Below, piece by piece: positions 37,077-45,339 of a stretch of 64,000 bases of DNA. Every line of letters starts with the position of its first letter. Position 1 is the first letter of the stretch. Below the pieces are notes generated by a model. That model was not told the DNA's origin, did no database searches, and saw only the letters and a program-made list of their open reading frames with translations. Origin of the DNA: Solwaraspora sp. WMMA2056 (GTDB lineage Bacteria > Actinomycetota > Actinomycetes > Mycobacteriales > Micromonosporaceae); contig NZ_CP128360.1 in the NCBI RefSeq assembly GCF_030345095.1, positions 1,550,001-1,614,000 of the forward strand, given 5' to 3'. The position numbers were made by a program, and so were the translations under genes.

Positions 37077-37781
37077 GTGACGGAGCGGTCCGGTGTCCGG
37101 CGTGCCCGGGCCGAACGGGCGTCGCTGACCCGCGACCGGGTGATCGCGGCCGCAGTGGCGCTGGCCGACGAGAAGGGCGCGGCCGGGGTCACCATGCGGG
37201 CGGTCGCCGCCCGGCTCGGCGTCGAGGCCATGTCGCTCTACCACCACGTGTCCGGCCGGGACGGCATCCTCGACGGCATGGTCGACGCGGTGTTCGCCGA
37301 GATCGGTACTCCGCCGACGGCGGTGCCCTGGCGGGCAGCCCTGCGGGACCGGGCGGTGGCGGTGCGTGCGGCGCTGTGGCGGCACCCGTGGGCGGTCGGC
37401 CTGCTGGACTCCCGTGCCGCACCCGGCCCGGCGACCCTGCGCCACCACGACGCGGTTCTCGGCTGCCTGCGGACCGGTGGCTTCTCCGTCCAGATGGCGG
37501 TGCACGCCATGTCGGTGCTCGACAGCTACCTGTACGGCTTCGTGCTCCAGGAGCGGAGCCTGCCCTTCGCTGACGCCGCCGACGCCGGTGTGGTCGCCGG
37601 CGGGATCCTGCAGGGCCTGCCGGCGGGCAGCCACCCGTACCTCGCCGAGGTGGTGGCGGAGCAGCTTCGTGTCGCCGGCTACGACCACACCGCCGAGTTC
37701 GAGTTCGGCCTCGACCTCATCCTCGACGCGCTGGGTCCGGACGAGCAGGAAACCGGTGGTCGGGTAGGCGGGGCGGTCTAG
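37077..37781 (+). CDS. TetR-family repressor (TetR/AcrR C-terminal type 1)
   Basis: A 234-residue regulator. The helix-turn-helix is at residues about 18-62 (RVIAAAVALADEKGAAGVTM then AARLGVEAMSLYHHVSGRDG). The long C-terminal ligand domain (HPWAVGLLDSRAAPGPATLR; VLDSYLYGFVLQERSLPF) is of the TetR_C_1 kind seen in drug-responsive repressors. GGGAGGT precedes the GTG start by eight bases. It is divergent from the NmrA-like gene, with twin operators between them. Its TAG stop overlaps the TAG of the convergent DUF2218 gene in a shared CTAG. Confidence 0.92.
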   Translation: MTERSGVRRARAERASLTRDRVIAAAVALADEKGAAGVTMRAVAARLGVEAMSLYHHVSGRDGILDGMVDAVFAEIGTPPTAVPWRAALRDRAVAVRAALWRHPWAVGLLDSRAAPGPATLRHHDAVLGCLRTGGFSVQMAVHAMSVLDSYLYGFVLQERSLPFADAADAGVVAGGILQGLPAGSHPYLAEVVAEQLRVAGYDHTAEFEFGLDLILDALGPDEQETGGRVGGAV

Positions 37782-38179
37782 GGCTGGTCCAGCGCCTTCT
37801 CCCGGTCGGCGACGGTGCCGGACCCGGCGACGTCCGCCGCCGGCGGGGCGCCGTTGGTGTCGTCGGCCGCCGGCGGGGCGCCGTTGGTGTCGTCCGCCGC
37901 CGGCTGCCAGTCGACGGTCAGACCGTCCCGGGCACCGAGGCGCTCCAGATGGTCCCCGACCAGGTATTCGACGCGGGCAAGGCTGATGGTGTCGACCGCG
38001 TCGGCGGTCAGCGCCAGGCTGTCGTCGACGACCGTCAGCCGACAGGTGCCGAAGGTGAAGTCGATTTCCGCGGTATCGGCCGATTCCGTCACCGGGATCG
38101 CGACGGCGAAGTGTGCGCAGAGCTGCGTCAGGTGGTTGCGTGCCGCAAGGCTCCGCACGTGGGCCTCGGATCGTGGCAC
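37778..38179 (-). CDS. DUF2218 protein, iron-regulated
   Basis: A 133-residue DUF2218 protein: EAHVRSLAARNHLTQLCAHF, IDFTFGTCRLTVVDDSLALT, YLVGDHLERLGARDGLTVDW. The family has no proven function but is often next to siderophore or haem genes. I choose GTG 38179 because AGGA lies eight bases upstream; GTG 38194 is the alternative. A clear DtxR/IdeR iron box lies 25 bp upstream, so expression is expected in iron starvation. The C-terminal tail contains PAADDTNGAP twice, from a 30-bp tandem repeat. Confidence 0.82.
   Translation of the reverse strand: MPRSEAHVRSLAARNHLTQLCAHFAVAIPVTESADTAEIDFTFGTCRLTVVDDSLALTADAVDTISLARVEYLVGDHLERLGARDGLTVDWQPAADDTNGAPPAADDTNGAPPAADVAGSGTVADREKALDQP
37831..37904 (-). 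repeat. 30-bp tandem repeat, 2.5 copies, in DUF2218 tail
   Basis: Two full 30-bp units (37831-37860 and 37861-37890, one base different) and a 14-bp partial unit encode the decapeptide PAADDTNGAP in tandem in the C-terminal tail of the DUF2218 protein. Confidence 0.93.
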
Positions 38180-38203
38180 CGGGTCGTTCCTCACCGTTGA
38201 TAA

Positions 38204-38222
38204 TAAGGTTAGGCTATCTTAA
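38204..38222. promoter_or_regulatory. DtxR/IdeR iron box
   Basis: TAAGGTTAGGCTATCTTAA matches the 19-bp DtxR/IdeR consensus (TTAGGTTAGGCTAACCTAA) at 16 positions. It lies just upstream of the DUF2218 gene on the minus strand. An iron-loaded DtxR-type repressor would silence the gene when iron is plentiful. Confidence 0.82.
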
Positions 38223-38487
38223 ATAGCGGCCAGAAAAGGCGAGACGTCGGGACGGACGGTGTCCATTCGACTACGACACTGCGACGCGACGCGCCGAGAG
38301 ACCCGGTGTCACAATTTTCTGTGACTGGTTCACTGCGGCACGTAATTGTGCGGAGTTTGCTGCGCGCCATCTGCACGATGTGGTAATGCGCGAGCGCCCC
38401 GCGTGCACCGGACCCGGCGGCGAAATCCGGTAAGCTACGCGCGGTTTCGATATGCCCCACCGGCGAGTGACCCAGGAGGACCGGACT
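38223..38487. other. Intergenic region between DUF2218 and wall hydrolase
   Basis: No gene is seen. Besides the iron box to its left, it holds a palindrome GTCACA-N6-TGTGAC (38308-38325) and a wider inverted repeat CACAATT/AATTGTG (38310-38316 and 38344-38350). This could be a regulator site for the wall-hydrolase gene that follows. I find no riboswitch fold that I can name. Confidence 0.4.
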
Positions 38488-39513
38488 GTGGTCGGCACGA
38501 CTACAGCACAACGGCGCCGCAGCGCGTTGGCATCGATCGTCACGCTGATCACCGCATTCGCACTCCTGTTCGGTGCGTCGGCGGCGAACGCCGCGCCCAA
38601 CGCGCCGGACGAAGGTGACGACAAGAGCCTGCGGGAAGTCCTGGAGGCCGCCTCCAAAGGCCACATCGAGGCCAAGGCCAAGCTCGACAACTCGAAGAAG
38701 CGTCAGGGCGAGCTGGCCGCCCAGTACGACGCCCTCCAGCAGCAACTAGTCGCCCTCACCGACGAGGTGGGGACGATGGCTGCCGAGTCGTACCGGCTGG
38801 GCCGATTGACCTCGGTCACCATGCTGCTCAACAGCGCCTCCCCGGAGAACATGCTGGAGCGTGCGGCCGGCCTCGAAGTGATGGCCCAACGCGAAGGCCG
38901 CAACCTGCGGGCCCTCAACGAAGCCCACGAACAGGCCGCCCGAGCCAAGGCCGCCATCGACAACGAGGTCCGCGAGCAGGAGAAACAAGTCGCCATCATG
39001 GCGCGCAAGAAACAGGACGCCCAGCGCGCCCTGGCTGCTGTCGGCAGCCAGGCAAGCGGCGGTTTCATCAGCACCACCTCGGCCGCCGCGCAGCCGGCCC
39101 CCCGAAACTCCAACGGCTCCTGGCCCTCGGAGTCCTGCAACGTCGACGACCCGACCACCTCCGGGTGCATCACCCCGCGCACCCTGCACGCCATGAACCA
39201 GGCAAAGGCGGCCGGCTTCACCCGCTACGTCTCCTGCTTCCGCAGCGGTGGCAGCGGCGAGCACCCGAAGGGTCGGGCCTGCGACTTCTCCGCCGAAGCC
39301 GGCGGCTTCAAGGACCGGGACGCGACCGGCGACAACCGTACGTACGGCAACAACCTCGCCGCGTACTACGTCAACAACGCCGATCGGCTCGGCGTGCTGT
39401 ACGTCATCTGGTACCGGCAGATCTGGATGCCCGGCAACGGGTGGAGCTCGTACAACGGCGGTGGCAGCCCGGCCGGCGACCATACCAACCACGTGCATCT
39501 GTCGATGCTCTGA
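38488..39513 (+). CDS. Secreted coiled-coil protein with peptidoglycan-hydrolase-like domain
   Basis: A 341-residue exported protein. The signal peptide spans residues about 1-37 (LASIVTLITAFALLFGASAA). Residues about 45-185 are a long coiled coil (KLDNSKKRQGELAAQYDALQ; EHEQAARAKAAIDNEVREQE-like pattern). Residues about 215-341 are an ARB_07466/VanY-like domain with GSGEHPKGRACDFSA (His and Asp metal ligands) and GDHTNHVHLS at the C-terminus. Rpf- and NlpC-type wall hydrolases of actinobacteria share this coiled-coil plus catalytic layout. AGGAGG lies eight bases before GTG 38488. The last eight codons and the stop form the first unit of a 31-bp tandem array. Confidence 0.85.
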   Translation: MVGTTTAQRRRSALASIVTLITAFALLFGASAANAAPNAPDEGDDKSLREVLEAASKGHIEAKAKLDNSKKRQGELAAQYDALQQQLVALTDEVGTMAAESYRLGRLTSVTMLLNSASPENMLERAAGLEVMAQREGRNLRALNEAHEQAARAKAAIDNEVREQEKQVAIMARKKQDAQRALAAVGSQASGGFISTTSAAAQPAPRNSNGSWPSESCNVDDPTTSGCITPRTLHAMNQAKAAGFTRYVSCFRSGGSGEHPKGRACDFSAEAGGFKDRDATGDNRTYGNNLAAYYVNNADRLGVLYVIWYRQIWMPGNGWSSYNGGGSPAGDHTNHVHLSML

Positions 39514-39667
39514 ACCAATCCACGTGCATCTGTCGATGCTCTGAACCAATCCACGTGCATCTGTCGATGCTCTGAACCAATCCACGTGCATCTGTCGATG
39601 CTCTGAACCAATCCACGTGCATCTGTCGATGCTCTGAACCAAATCCCCGTGCATCTGTCGATGCTCC
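39489..39667 (+). repeat. 31-bp hairpin-bearing tandem array
   Basis: Five units (31, 31, 31, 31 and 32 bp) and a partial sixth, nearly identical. The first unit contains the end of the wall-hydrolase gene, including its TGA. Each unit has a small hairpin GCATC-TGTC-GATGC followed by TCTGAACCAATC. The period is not a multiple of three, so the downstream units are not read in one frame. There are no spacers, so it is not a CRISPR. The array ends 67 bp before the membrane-spermidine synthase gene. Confidence 0.95.
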
Positions 39668-39733
39668 GACGCGCTGACTGGTGACTGCTGACCGCCGGCC
39701 CGGCGGGTCGGGACCTGCGTACGATCGCAGGTG

Positions 39734-41314
39734 ATGGAATCGCCACCGCCGCAGCGCGCCGACGCGCCGCCACCGCCATTACGCCCCGGACTCGCCGCCG
39801 CACTGGTCTTCGTCTCCAGCGGAGCCGTGCTCGTGCTGGAGATCGTCGCGTTGCGGCTGGTCGGCCCGTACGTCGGGGTCACCCTGCAGACCAACAGTGC
39901 GGTCATCGGCGTCGCGCTGGCCGCGATCGCGTACGGCACCTGGGCCGGCGGCCGCATCGCCGACCGCCGCGACCCGCGACCGCTGCTGCCGGCCGCACTC
40001 GTCCTGGCGGCGATCACCACCGCGGTCACCCTGCCGCTGGTGCGCTACGCCGGCGAACTGCTGCGGGGCAGCGCGATCGTCGGCATCCTGCTGCTCACCA
40101 TGGTCGCCGTGGTGCTGCCTGCGGCGCTGCTGTCGGCGGTCACCCCGCTGGTGATCAAGCTGCAGCTGGGTGACCTGAGCCGCACCGGCGAGGTCGTCGG
40201 CAAACTGTCCAGCATCGGTACGCTCGGTGCGATCACCGCCACCCTCGGCACCGGCTTCTTCCTCGTCGCGACCCTGCCCAGCAGTGTGATCATGATCGGG
40301 TTGGCGGTGCTGCTCGGTGTCGGCGGCGTGGCCCTCGGCGTACACCTGCATCGGAGCCGGCCGCCCGCGACGGGCGGTGACCTGCCGGCGGGCGACGCGC
40401 CACCGGCCGCCGGCGGTCCGCTGTCCGCCTCGACCCGGGCGACGCTCGCCGTGATCGGGCTCACCGTCGCCGGCCTGGCCGTCGTCGCGCCGGACCCGTG
40501 CGACGTGGAGACCGAGTACCACTGCGCGACCGTGCAGGCCGACCCGGACCGCGACGGCGGCCGGCTGCTGCTGCTCAACTCGGCCCGGCACTCGTACGTG
40601 GACCTTGACGACCCCACCCACCTGGAGTTCGCCTACACCAAGTGGATCGGAGCGGTCACCGACGTCGTCGCGCCGCCCGGCGAGCCGCTCGACGCCCTGC
40701 ACATCGGCGGCGGCGGGTTCACCATGCCCCGCTACCTCACCGCCACCCGGCCGGGCACCCGCAACACCGTGTACGAGATCGACGGTGGTCTGGTCGACCT
40801 GGGTGTCCGGGAGCTCGACGTGCGGCCCGGCCCGGACCTGACCGTCGCGGTCGGAGACGCCCGGGTGCTGGTCACCGACCTGCCCGGCGACAGCGTCGAC
40901 CTGGTGGTCGGCGACGCGTTCGGGCACCTGGTGGTGCCGTGGCACCTGGCCACCCGGGAGATGGCGGCGCAGGTCCGTCGGGTGCTGCGCCCGGACGGCA
41001 TCTACGCGCAGAACGTGATCGACTATCCGCCGCTGCGGTTCATCCAGGCCGAGGTGGCGACTGTGGCCGCCGAGTTCCCCGAGGTGGCGCTGGTCACCCG
41101 GCCGGACGGGTTGACGCTGCCGACCGGGAGCAACTTCGTGATCCTCGCGGCGGACCGGCCGTTGCCGCTGGACGAGATCGAGGCCAGGCTGACCGCTACG
41201 GTGGGAACTGAGTATTTGCTCCTGACCGGTGACGATCTGACTGGTTTCGTGGGCGATGCCCTGCCGTTGACCGACGACTACGCCCCGGTCGATCAACTGC
41301 TGGTTGCCCCCTGA
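39734..41314 (+). CDS. Membrane protein fused to spermidine synthase-like domain
   Basis: A 526-residue protein of the fused MFS/spermidine synthase type. About seven helices (LVFVSSGAVLVLEIVALRLV onwards, about 18-215) include EIVALRLVGPYVG, the segment typical of this family. The C-terminal half (about 255-510) has the Rossmann-like aminopropyltransferase fold: DALHIGGGGFTMPRYL, VYEIDGGLVDLGVRELDV, VAVGDARVLV, DLVVGDAFGHLVVPWHL. The glycine loop reads GGGGF rather than the catalytic GGGDG, and the second catalytic Asp is in VVGDAF. A true polyamine activity is therefore doubtful. The N-terminal Pro-rich stretch is cytoplasmic. A 31-bp repeat array lies in its leader. Confidence 0.87.
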   Translation: MESPPPQRADAPPPPLRPGLAAALVFVSSGAVLVLEIVALRLVGPYVGVTLQTNSAVIGVALAAIAYGTWAGGRIADRRDPRPLLPAALVLAAITTAVTLPLVRYAGELLRGSAIVGILLLTMVAVVLPAALLSAVTPLVIKLQLGDLSRTGEVVGKLSSIGTLGAITATLGTGFFLVATLPSSVIMIGLAVLLGVGGVALGVHLHRSRPPATGGDLPAGDAPPAAGGPLSASTRATLAVIGLTVAGLAVVAPDPCDVETEYHCATVQADPDRDGGRLLLLNSARHSYVDLDDPTHLEFAYTKWIGAVTDVVAPPGEPLDALHIGGGGFTMPRYLTATRPGTRNTVYEIDGGLVDLGVRELDVRPGPDLTVAVGDARVLVTDLPGDSVDLVVGDAFGHLVVPWHLATREMAAQVRRVLRPDGIYAQNVIDYPPLRFIQAEVATVAAEFPEVALVTRPDGLTLPTGSNFVILAADRPLPLDEIEARLTATVGTEYLLLTGDDLTGFVGDALPLTDDYAPVDQLLVAP

Positions 41315-41353
41315 CCAGGTGTAGGCCGGCGCAGATCGGGCATCTTGCGAACC

Positions 41354-43150
41354 ATGGGTGGGGTGGCGAACGATCGCGGGCAACTGCTCGGCGACCGGTA
41401 CCGGCTGATCGAACGGCTCGGCGCCGGCGGCACGTCGGTGGTGTGGCGCGGTTACGACGAGATTCTCGACCGCCAGGTGGCGGTCAAGGTACTGGCTCCC
41501 CAGTATGCCCCTGATCAGGCATTCCGCACCCGGATCCGGGTCGAGGCCCAGGCCGCCGCCCGGCTGTGCCACCCGCACATCACCAACGTCTACGACTACG
41601 GTGAGGCGCGGCGCGACGACGCCACCCTGCCGTACGTCGTGATGGAACTCGTCGACGGCGAGTCGCTGGCCGACCGGCTGCGCCGCGACCACGTCCTGCC
41701 CTGGCGGGTGGCGGTGGCCGTCTGCGCCGAGGTCGCGTCGGCGCTGGCCGCCGCGCACGCCACCGGCGTGGTGCACCGCGACGTCACCCCGGCGAACGTG
41801 ATGCTGACCAGCACCGGAGCGAAAGTCGTCGACTTCGGCATCTCCGCGTTGACCGGGGAGAGCGACGTCGGCCCGGACGGCAACCTGCTCGGCACCCCGG
41901 CGTACCTGGCTCCGGAGCGGCTCAACGGCGGGCAGGTCTCGCCGGCCACCGACGTGTACGCGGTCGGGCTGCTGCTCTACCGGTCGCTCACCGGCCGGCT
42001 GCCCTGGCCGGCGGCGAACGTCACCGAGATGCTGCGGGCGCACCTGCACACCGCGCCGGATCCGATGCCGCCGGTCGCCGGGCTGCCGGCGGAGGTGATC
42101 GGGCTGACCGTACGGTGCCTGGCGAAACGCCCGGCGGACCGGCCCACCAGCGAGGAGGTGGCGAAGACCCTGGCCGCCGCCGTCGGGGTGGCGGCAGGCC
42201 GGTCGTCGTCGACCATGGCGCTGCCGGTCCAGGCGCCGGGTGTCGACGCAGCCGACGCCGATGCCGGCCCTGGTGCCGGCCCCGATGCCGGGACCGACGG
42301 GCTCCCGCCGCTGGTCGACGTCACCTGCGGACTGGAGGTCACCGGTCTCGACCTGTCGGCGACCGACGCCTACCTGTCGACGACCGGTGCCGACCCGGCA
42401 AGGACCGACGGCGACCTGGTGGTGACCGGAGCAGTCGGCCGCGCGGCGTCGGGCCCGGTCGCCCTTTCGGCATCGGGCCCGGTCGCCGCCGCAGGACCCG
42501 CCCCGGCACCCGCCCCGGGATCCGCTGCCGCCACCGGGCCGGCGGGCGGCGCCGGCCGGCGCCGCAGACTACGTACCTCCTGGGTTCAGCGCCGGGCCGA
42601 AGCCGTCGTGATCGGCATCGGGCTGATGATGGTGAGCGCCCTGGTCTGGGCCGGTGCCGGCGCGACGCCCGCCACCGACCGGGCCAGGGAGGCCCTCGCC
42701 GCGCCACCCCGGTTGGGGCTCGCCGCCCAGACTCCGACACTGGCCGCCCAGTCGCCGGCGCCCTGCCAGGTCGACTACGCGGTGCACGCCGACGACGGTC
42801 GGCGCTTCGTCGCCGTCGCGACCGTCACCAACACCGGGTCGGCGGCCCTGACCGACTGGTCGGTGCGGTTCGCCTTCCCCGGCACCCAGCGGCTCACCGC
42901 CGTGGCCTCGGCCCAGTGGCACCAGCAGGGTCCGGACGTCGTGCTGCGACCGGTCAGCGACGGCGCGCCGCTGGCTGCCGGGGCGTCGACGGCGGTACGG
43001 CTGACCGGCGACTACCACGGCGTCAACACGCTGCCGTTGGAGTTCCACCTCGACGAACAGCACTGCGGCGTGACGGTCGCCGCGATCGCCGGGCAGTCGG
43101 CAGGTGCGCCCGATCTGCTGCACGCCGCCGTCGACACCCCGACCGACTGA
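41354..43150 (+). CDS. Ser/Thr protein kinase with extracellular CBM2-like domain
   Basis: A 598-residue transmembrane kinase. The kinase domain (about 15-275) has the glycine loop LGAGGTSVVWRG, VAVKVLA, the catalytic loop VVHRDVTPANVML and VVDFGIS. The usual HRDLKP Lys is Thr here, a change seen in some actinobacterial kinases. A Pro/Ala/Gly-rich juxtamembrane region follows, then a helix (VVIGIGLMMVSALVWAGAG, about 415-433). Outside the cell there is a CBM2-type cellulose-binding fold (about 470-575: CQVDYAVHADDG, TNTGSAALTDWSVRFAFPG, TGDYHGVNTLPLEFHL). Two of the three surface Trp of typical CBM2 are not evident. It may sense cell-wall or plant polysaccharide. The start is uncertain (41345-41363). 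Confidence 0.88.
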   Translation: MGGVANDRGQLLGDRYRLIERLGAGGTSVVWRGYDEILDRQVAVKVLAPQYAPDQAFRTRIRVEAQAAARLCHPHITNVYDYGEARRDDATLPYVVMELVDGESLADRLRRDHVLPWRVAVAVCAEVASALAAAHATGVVHRDVTPANVMLTSTGAKVVDFGISALTGESDVGPDGNLLGTPAYLAPERLNGGQVSPATDVYAVGLLLYRSLTGRLPWPAANVTEMLRAHLHTAPDPMPPVAGLPAEVIGLTVRCLAKRPADRPTSEEVAKTLAAAVGVAAGRSSSTMALPVQAPGVDAADADAGPGAGPDAGTDGLPPLVDVTCGLEVTGLDLSATDAYLSTTGADPARTDGDLVVTGAVGRAASGPVALSASGPVAAAGPAPAPAPGSAAATGPAGGAGRRRRLRTSWVQRRAEAVVIGIGLMMVSALVWAGAGATPATDRAREALAAPPRLGLAAQTPTLAAQSPAPCQVDYAVHADDGRRFVAVATVTNTGSAALTDWSVRFAFPGTQRLTAVASAQWHQQGPDVVLRPVSDGAPLAAGASTAVRLTGDYHGVNTLPLEFHLDEQHCGVTVAAIAGQSAGAPDLLHAAVDTPTD

Positions 43151-43180
43151 ATCCCGACCGCCTGACTCCCGCGCGGCGGC

Positions 43181-43225
43181 TCAGGTGGCGGCGGCTCAGG
43201 TGGCGGCGGCTCAGGTGGCGGCGGC
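43181..43225 (-). repeat. 15-bp tandem repeat carrying the trkA stop codon
   Basis: Three 15-bp units each carry the minus-strand codons GCC GCC GCC ACC TGA in frame. The stop codon of the downstream TrkA-like gene is therefore present three times in the same frame (43211, 43196 and 43181). Confidence 0.95.
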
Positions 43226-43885
43226 GAAACGCTGCACCTGTTCGGTGGTGCCGGAAACGATGAGCAGCGCACCTTCGCGCAACTCCGTCTCCCCGTCGGC
43301 GTAGCTGAACCGTTCGCCGGGCATCTTGACCCCGATCACGGTCACCCCGTACCGGGAACGGATGCCGGCGTCGGCGAGACGGCGACCCACCGTGTCGGTC
43401 GGCAGCCGGGTCTCGGCGATCGAGAATCCGTCGTCGAACTCGATGAAGTCGAGCATCTTGCTGGTGATCAGGTGCGCGACCCGGTCGCCCATGGCGGCCT
43501 CCGGATAGATCACCTGACTGGCGCCGACCGACCGCAGGATCTTGCCATGCTTGCCGGAGACCGCCTTGGCCCACACGTCGGTGACGCCGATCTCGGCGAG
43601 GCTGAGCACGGTCAGCACGCTCGCTTCGACGTCCGAACCGATGCCGACCACCACCCGTTGGAAGTCGCGCAGCCCGAGTTGCCGCAGCGTCTCGGTGTCG
43701 GTCGAGTCGGCCTGGACCACGTACGTCAACCGGTCCGCCCACCGTTGCACGATGGACTGGTTGGTGTCCACGCCGAGCACCTCGAAGCCCAACCGGAGCA
43801 TCGAATCGGCGACCTGGCCGCCGAACCGGCCGAGCCCGATGATGACGACGGTCCTGGCGGACCTGGTTGCGGTGCGGTCAGCCAA
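43211..43885 (-). CDS. TrkA/KtrA-type K+ uptake regulatory protein
   Basis: A 224-residue RCK protein. It has an N-terminal NAD-binding Rossmann domain (VVIIGLGRFGGQVADSMLRL, with the acidic EVLGVD end) and a C-terminal RCK_C domain (YGVTVIGVKMPGERFSYADG; ALLIVSGTTEQVQRFAA). It forms a ring on the cytoplasmic face of the K+ channel-like subunit and gates it with nucleotides. The gene overlaps the end of the TrkH/KtrB gene by 8 bp, so the two subunits are co-translated. The 3' end is a tandem repeat with three successive in-frame stops. Confidence 0.92.
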   Translation of the reverse strand: MADRTATRSARTVVIIGLGRFGGQVADSMLRLGFEVLGVDTNQSIVQRWADRLTYVVQADSTDTETLRQLGLRDFQRVVVGIGSDVEASVLTVLSLAEIGVTDVWAKAVSGKHGKILRSVGASQVIYPEAAMGDRVAHLITSKMLDFIEFDDGFSIAETRLPTDTVGRRLADAGIRSRYGVTVIGVKMPGERFSYADGETELREGALLIVSGTTEQVQRFAAAT

Positions 43886-45224
43886 CGATGGGTCGCTCCT
43901 CTGGATAGTGGAATCGTTTCCGTCTGGTGTTCAACGCGATCGCCGAACCCAACGTGACGCTGCCGATCCGGCCGACGAACATCAGTACGGCGAGCAGCAC
44001 CTGGGCGGTCGCCGGCAGCTCACCGGTGATCCCGGTGGACAGGCCGGCGGTGCCGAACGCCGAGGTCACCTCGTACAGTGCCTGGTCGGCGCCGACGCCG
44101 TCGGTCAGGCCGATCAGCGCCAGGGTGCCGGCACCGACCAGGGCGACGCCGATCAGCGCCACGGTGAGGGCCTGCCGCTGGCTCGCCGACGCGATCCGGC
44201 GCTGCCCGATCACCACGTCGTGTTCACCGCGCAGCTCGGACCAGATCACGAATGCGAGCAGGAAGAACGTGGTCACCTTGATGCCGCCGGCGGTGCTGGC
44301 GCTACCGCCGCCGATGAACATCATGCCGATGGAGACCAGGGTCGTCTCCTGGTTGAGCGCGCCGACGTCGACGGTGTTGAAGCCGCCGGAGCGGGTCATC
44401 ACGTCCTGGAAGAGCGCGGCCAGCACCTTGCCGGGCAGGTCCAACGGCCCCAGGGTGCGCGGGTTGGCCCATTCGAACGTCAACATCGCGACGAAGCCGA
44501 CGCCGATCAGTGACAGGGTGCCCCAGACGGTCAGCCGGGTGTGCACCGACCAGCGTCGGGGCCGGCGGCGTTCCCGGACCAGCTCGAACAGGGCGGGGAA
44601 GCCGAGGCCACCGATCACCACGGCGACGATCAGCGGTACGCAGATCCACCAGTCGCTGACGAACTGGACCAGCCCGTCGGAGTAGAGCGCGAACCCGCCG
44701 TTGTTGAACGCCTGGACCGCGTGGAACAGCCCGTACCAGAGGGCACGGCCGGGCGGGTAGTCGTAGTGCAGCCACAGCCGGGCCGCCAGGAGCACGGTGA
44801 CGGTCGCCTCGACCGCCAGCATGGTGAGCGCGATCCGCAGCAGCACCTGCCGGACGTCGGACAGGCCGAGGCTGCTCGTCTCCGCCTGCGCGGTGAGCCG
44901 GCTGCGCAGCCCGAGCCGCCGGGAGACCAGCAGGCCGAGCAGGGTGGCCATCGACATGATGCCGAAGCCCCCGGCCTGGGTGAGCACGGTGATCAGGACC
45001 AGGCCGAACGGAGTCCAGTAGGTCGAGGTGTCGGTGACCGCCAGCCCGGTCACACAGACCGCCGAGGTGGCGGTGAACAGGGCCGTGACGAACGGTGCCG
45101 GATCGGGTCCCTGCCGGCTGGCCGGCAGCATCATCAGTACGGTGCCGACGACTATCGCCCCGAGGAACGCGATCGGCACGATCCGGGCGGGGTTTCGCAG
45201 CGGCCGGCGCATCAGAGTTGTCAT
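43878..45224 (-). CDS. TrkH/KtrB-type K+ transporter subunit
   Basis: A 448-residue membrane protein with four pseudo-repeats of helix-pore-helix. The selectivity glycines are visible in TATSAVCVTGLAV, FNNGGFAL, MTRSGGFNT and TSAFGTAGLS. It carries K+ (with Na+ or H+) into the cell when assembled with the RCK subunit encoded next. Length and sequence are closer to KtrB than to the longer TrkH. ATG 45224 gives the full N-terminal helix. An ATG four codons later is an alternative. The gene pair is divergent from the GDPD gene and shares 247 bp with it. Confidence 0.93.
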   Translation of the reverse strand: MTTLMRRPLRNPARIVPIAFLGAIVVGTVLMMLPASRQGPDPAPFVTALFTATSAVCVTGLAVTDTSTYWTPFGLVLITVLTQAGGFGIMSMATLLGLLVSRRLGLRSRLTAQAETSSLGLSDVRQVLLRIALTMLAVEATVTVLLAARLWLHYDYPPGRALWYGLFHAVQAFNNGGFALYSDGLVQFVSDWWICVPLIVAVVIGGLGFPALFELVRERRRPRRWSVHTRLTVWGTLSLIGVGFVAMLTFEWANPRTLGPLDLPGKVLAALFQDVMTRSGGFNTVDVGALNQETTLVSIGMMFIGGGSASTAGGIKVTTFFLLAFVIWSELRGEHDVVIGQRRIASASQRQALTVALIGVALVGAGTLALIGLTDGVGADQALYEVTSAFGTAGLSTGITGELPATAQVLLAVLMFVGRIGSVTLGSAIALNTRRKRFHYPEERPIVG

Positions 45225-45339
45225 ACCACCGCGAACCTGGATCTTTCAGTCAGTTGCCCCGCATTCATCCGCCGGCCAGCCCACGCTCCGCCGGCCGTCG
45301 CGTTCCGGACGCCCGAGCGTCGCCCGCCCCGGCTTCACT

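Noticed and set aside
38308-38325. CRP-type operator
   Set aside because: The half-sites are reversed (GTCACA-N6-TGTGAC rather than TGTGA-N6-TCACA), so it does not fit the CRP consensus.
38223-38487. c-di-AMP (ydaO-type) riboswitch before a wall-hydrolase gene
   Set aside because: Expected for such genes in actinobacteria, but I could not find its conserved core. The similar region before the NlpC/P60 gene is too short.
39489-39667. CRISPR array
   Set aside because: The units are head-to-tail with no spacers, the first unit is the end of a gene, and no cas genes are present.
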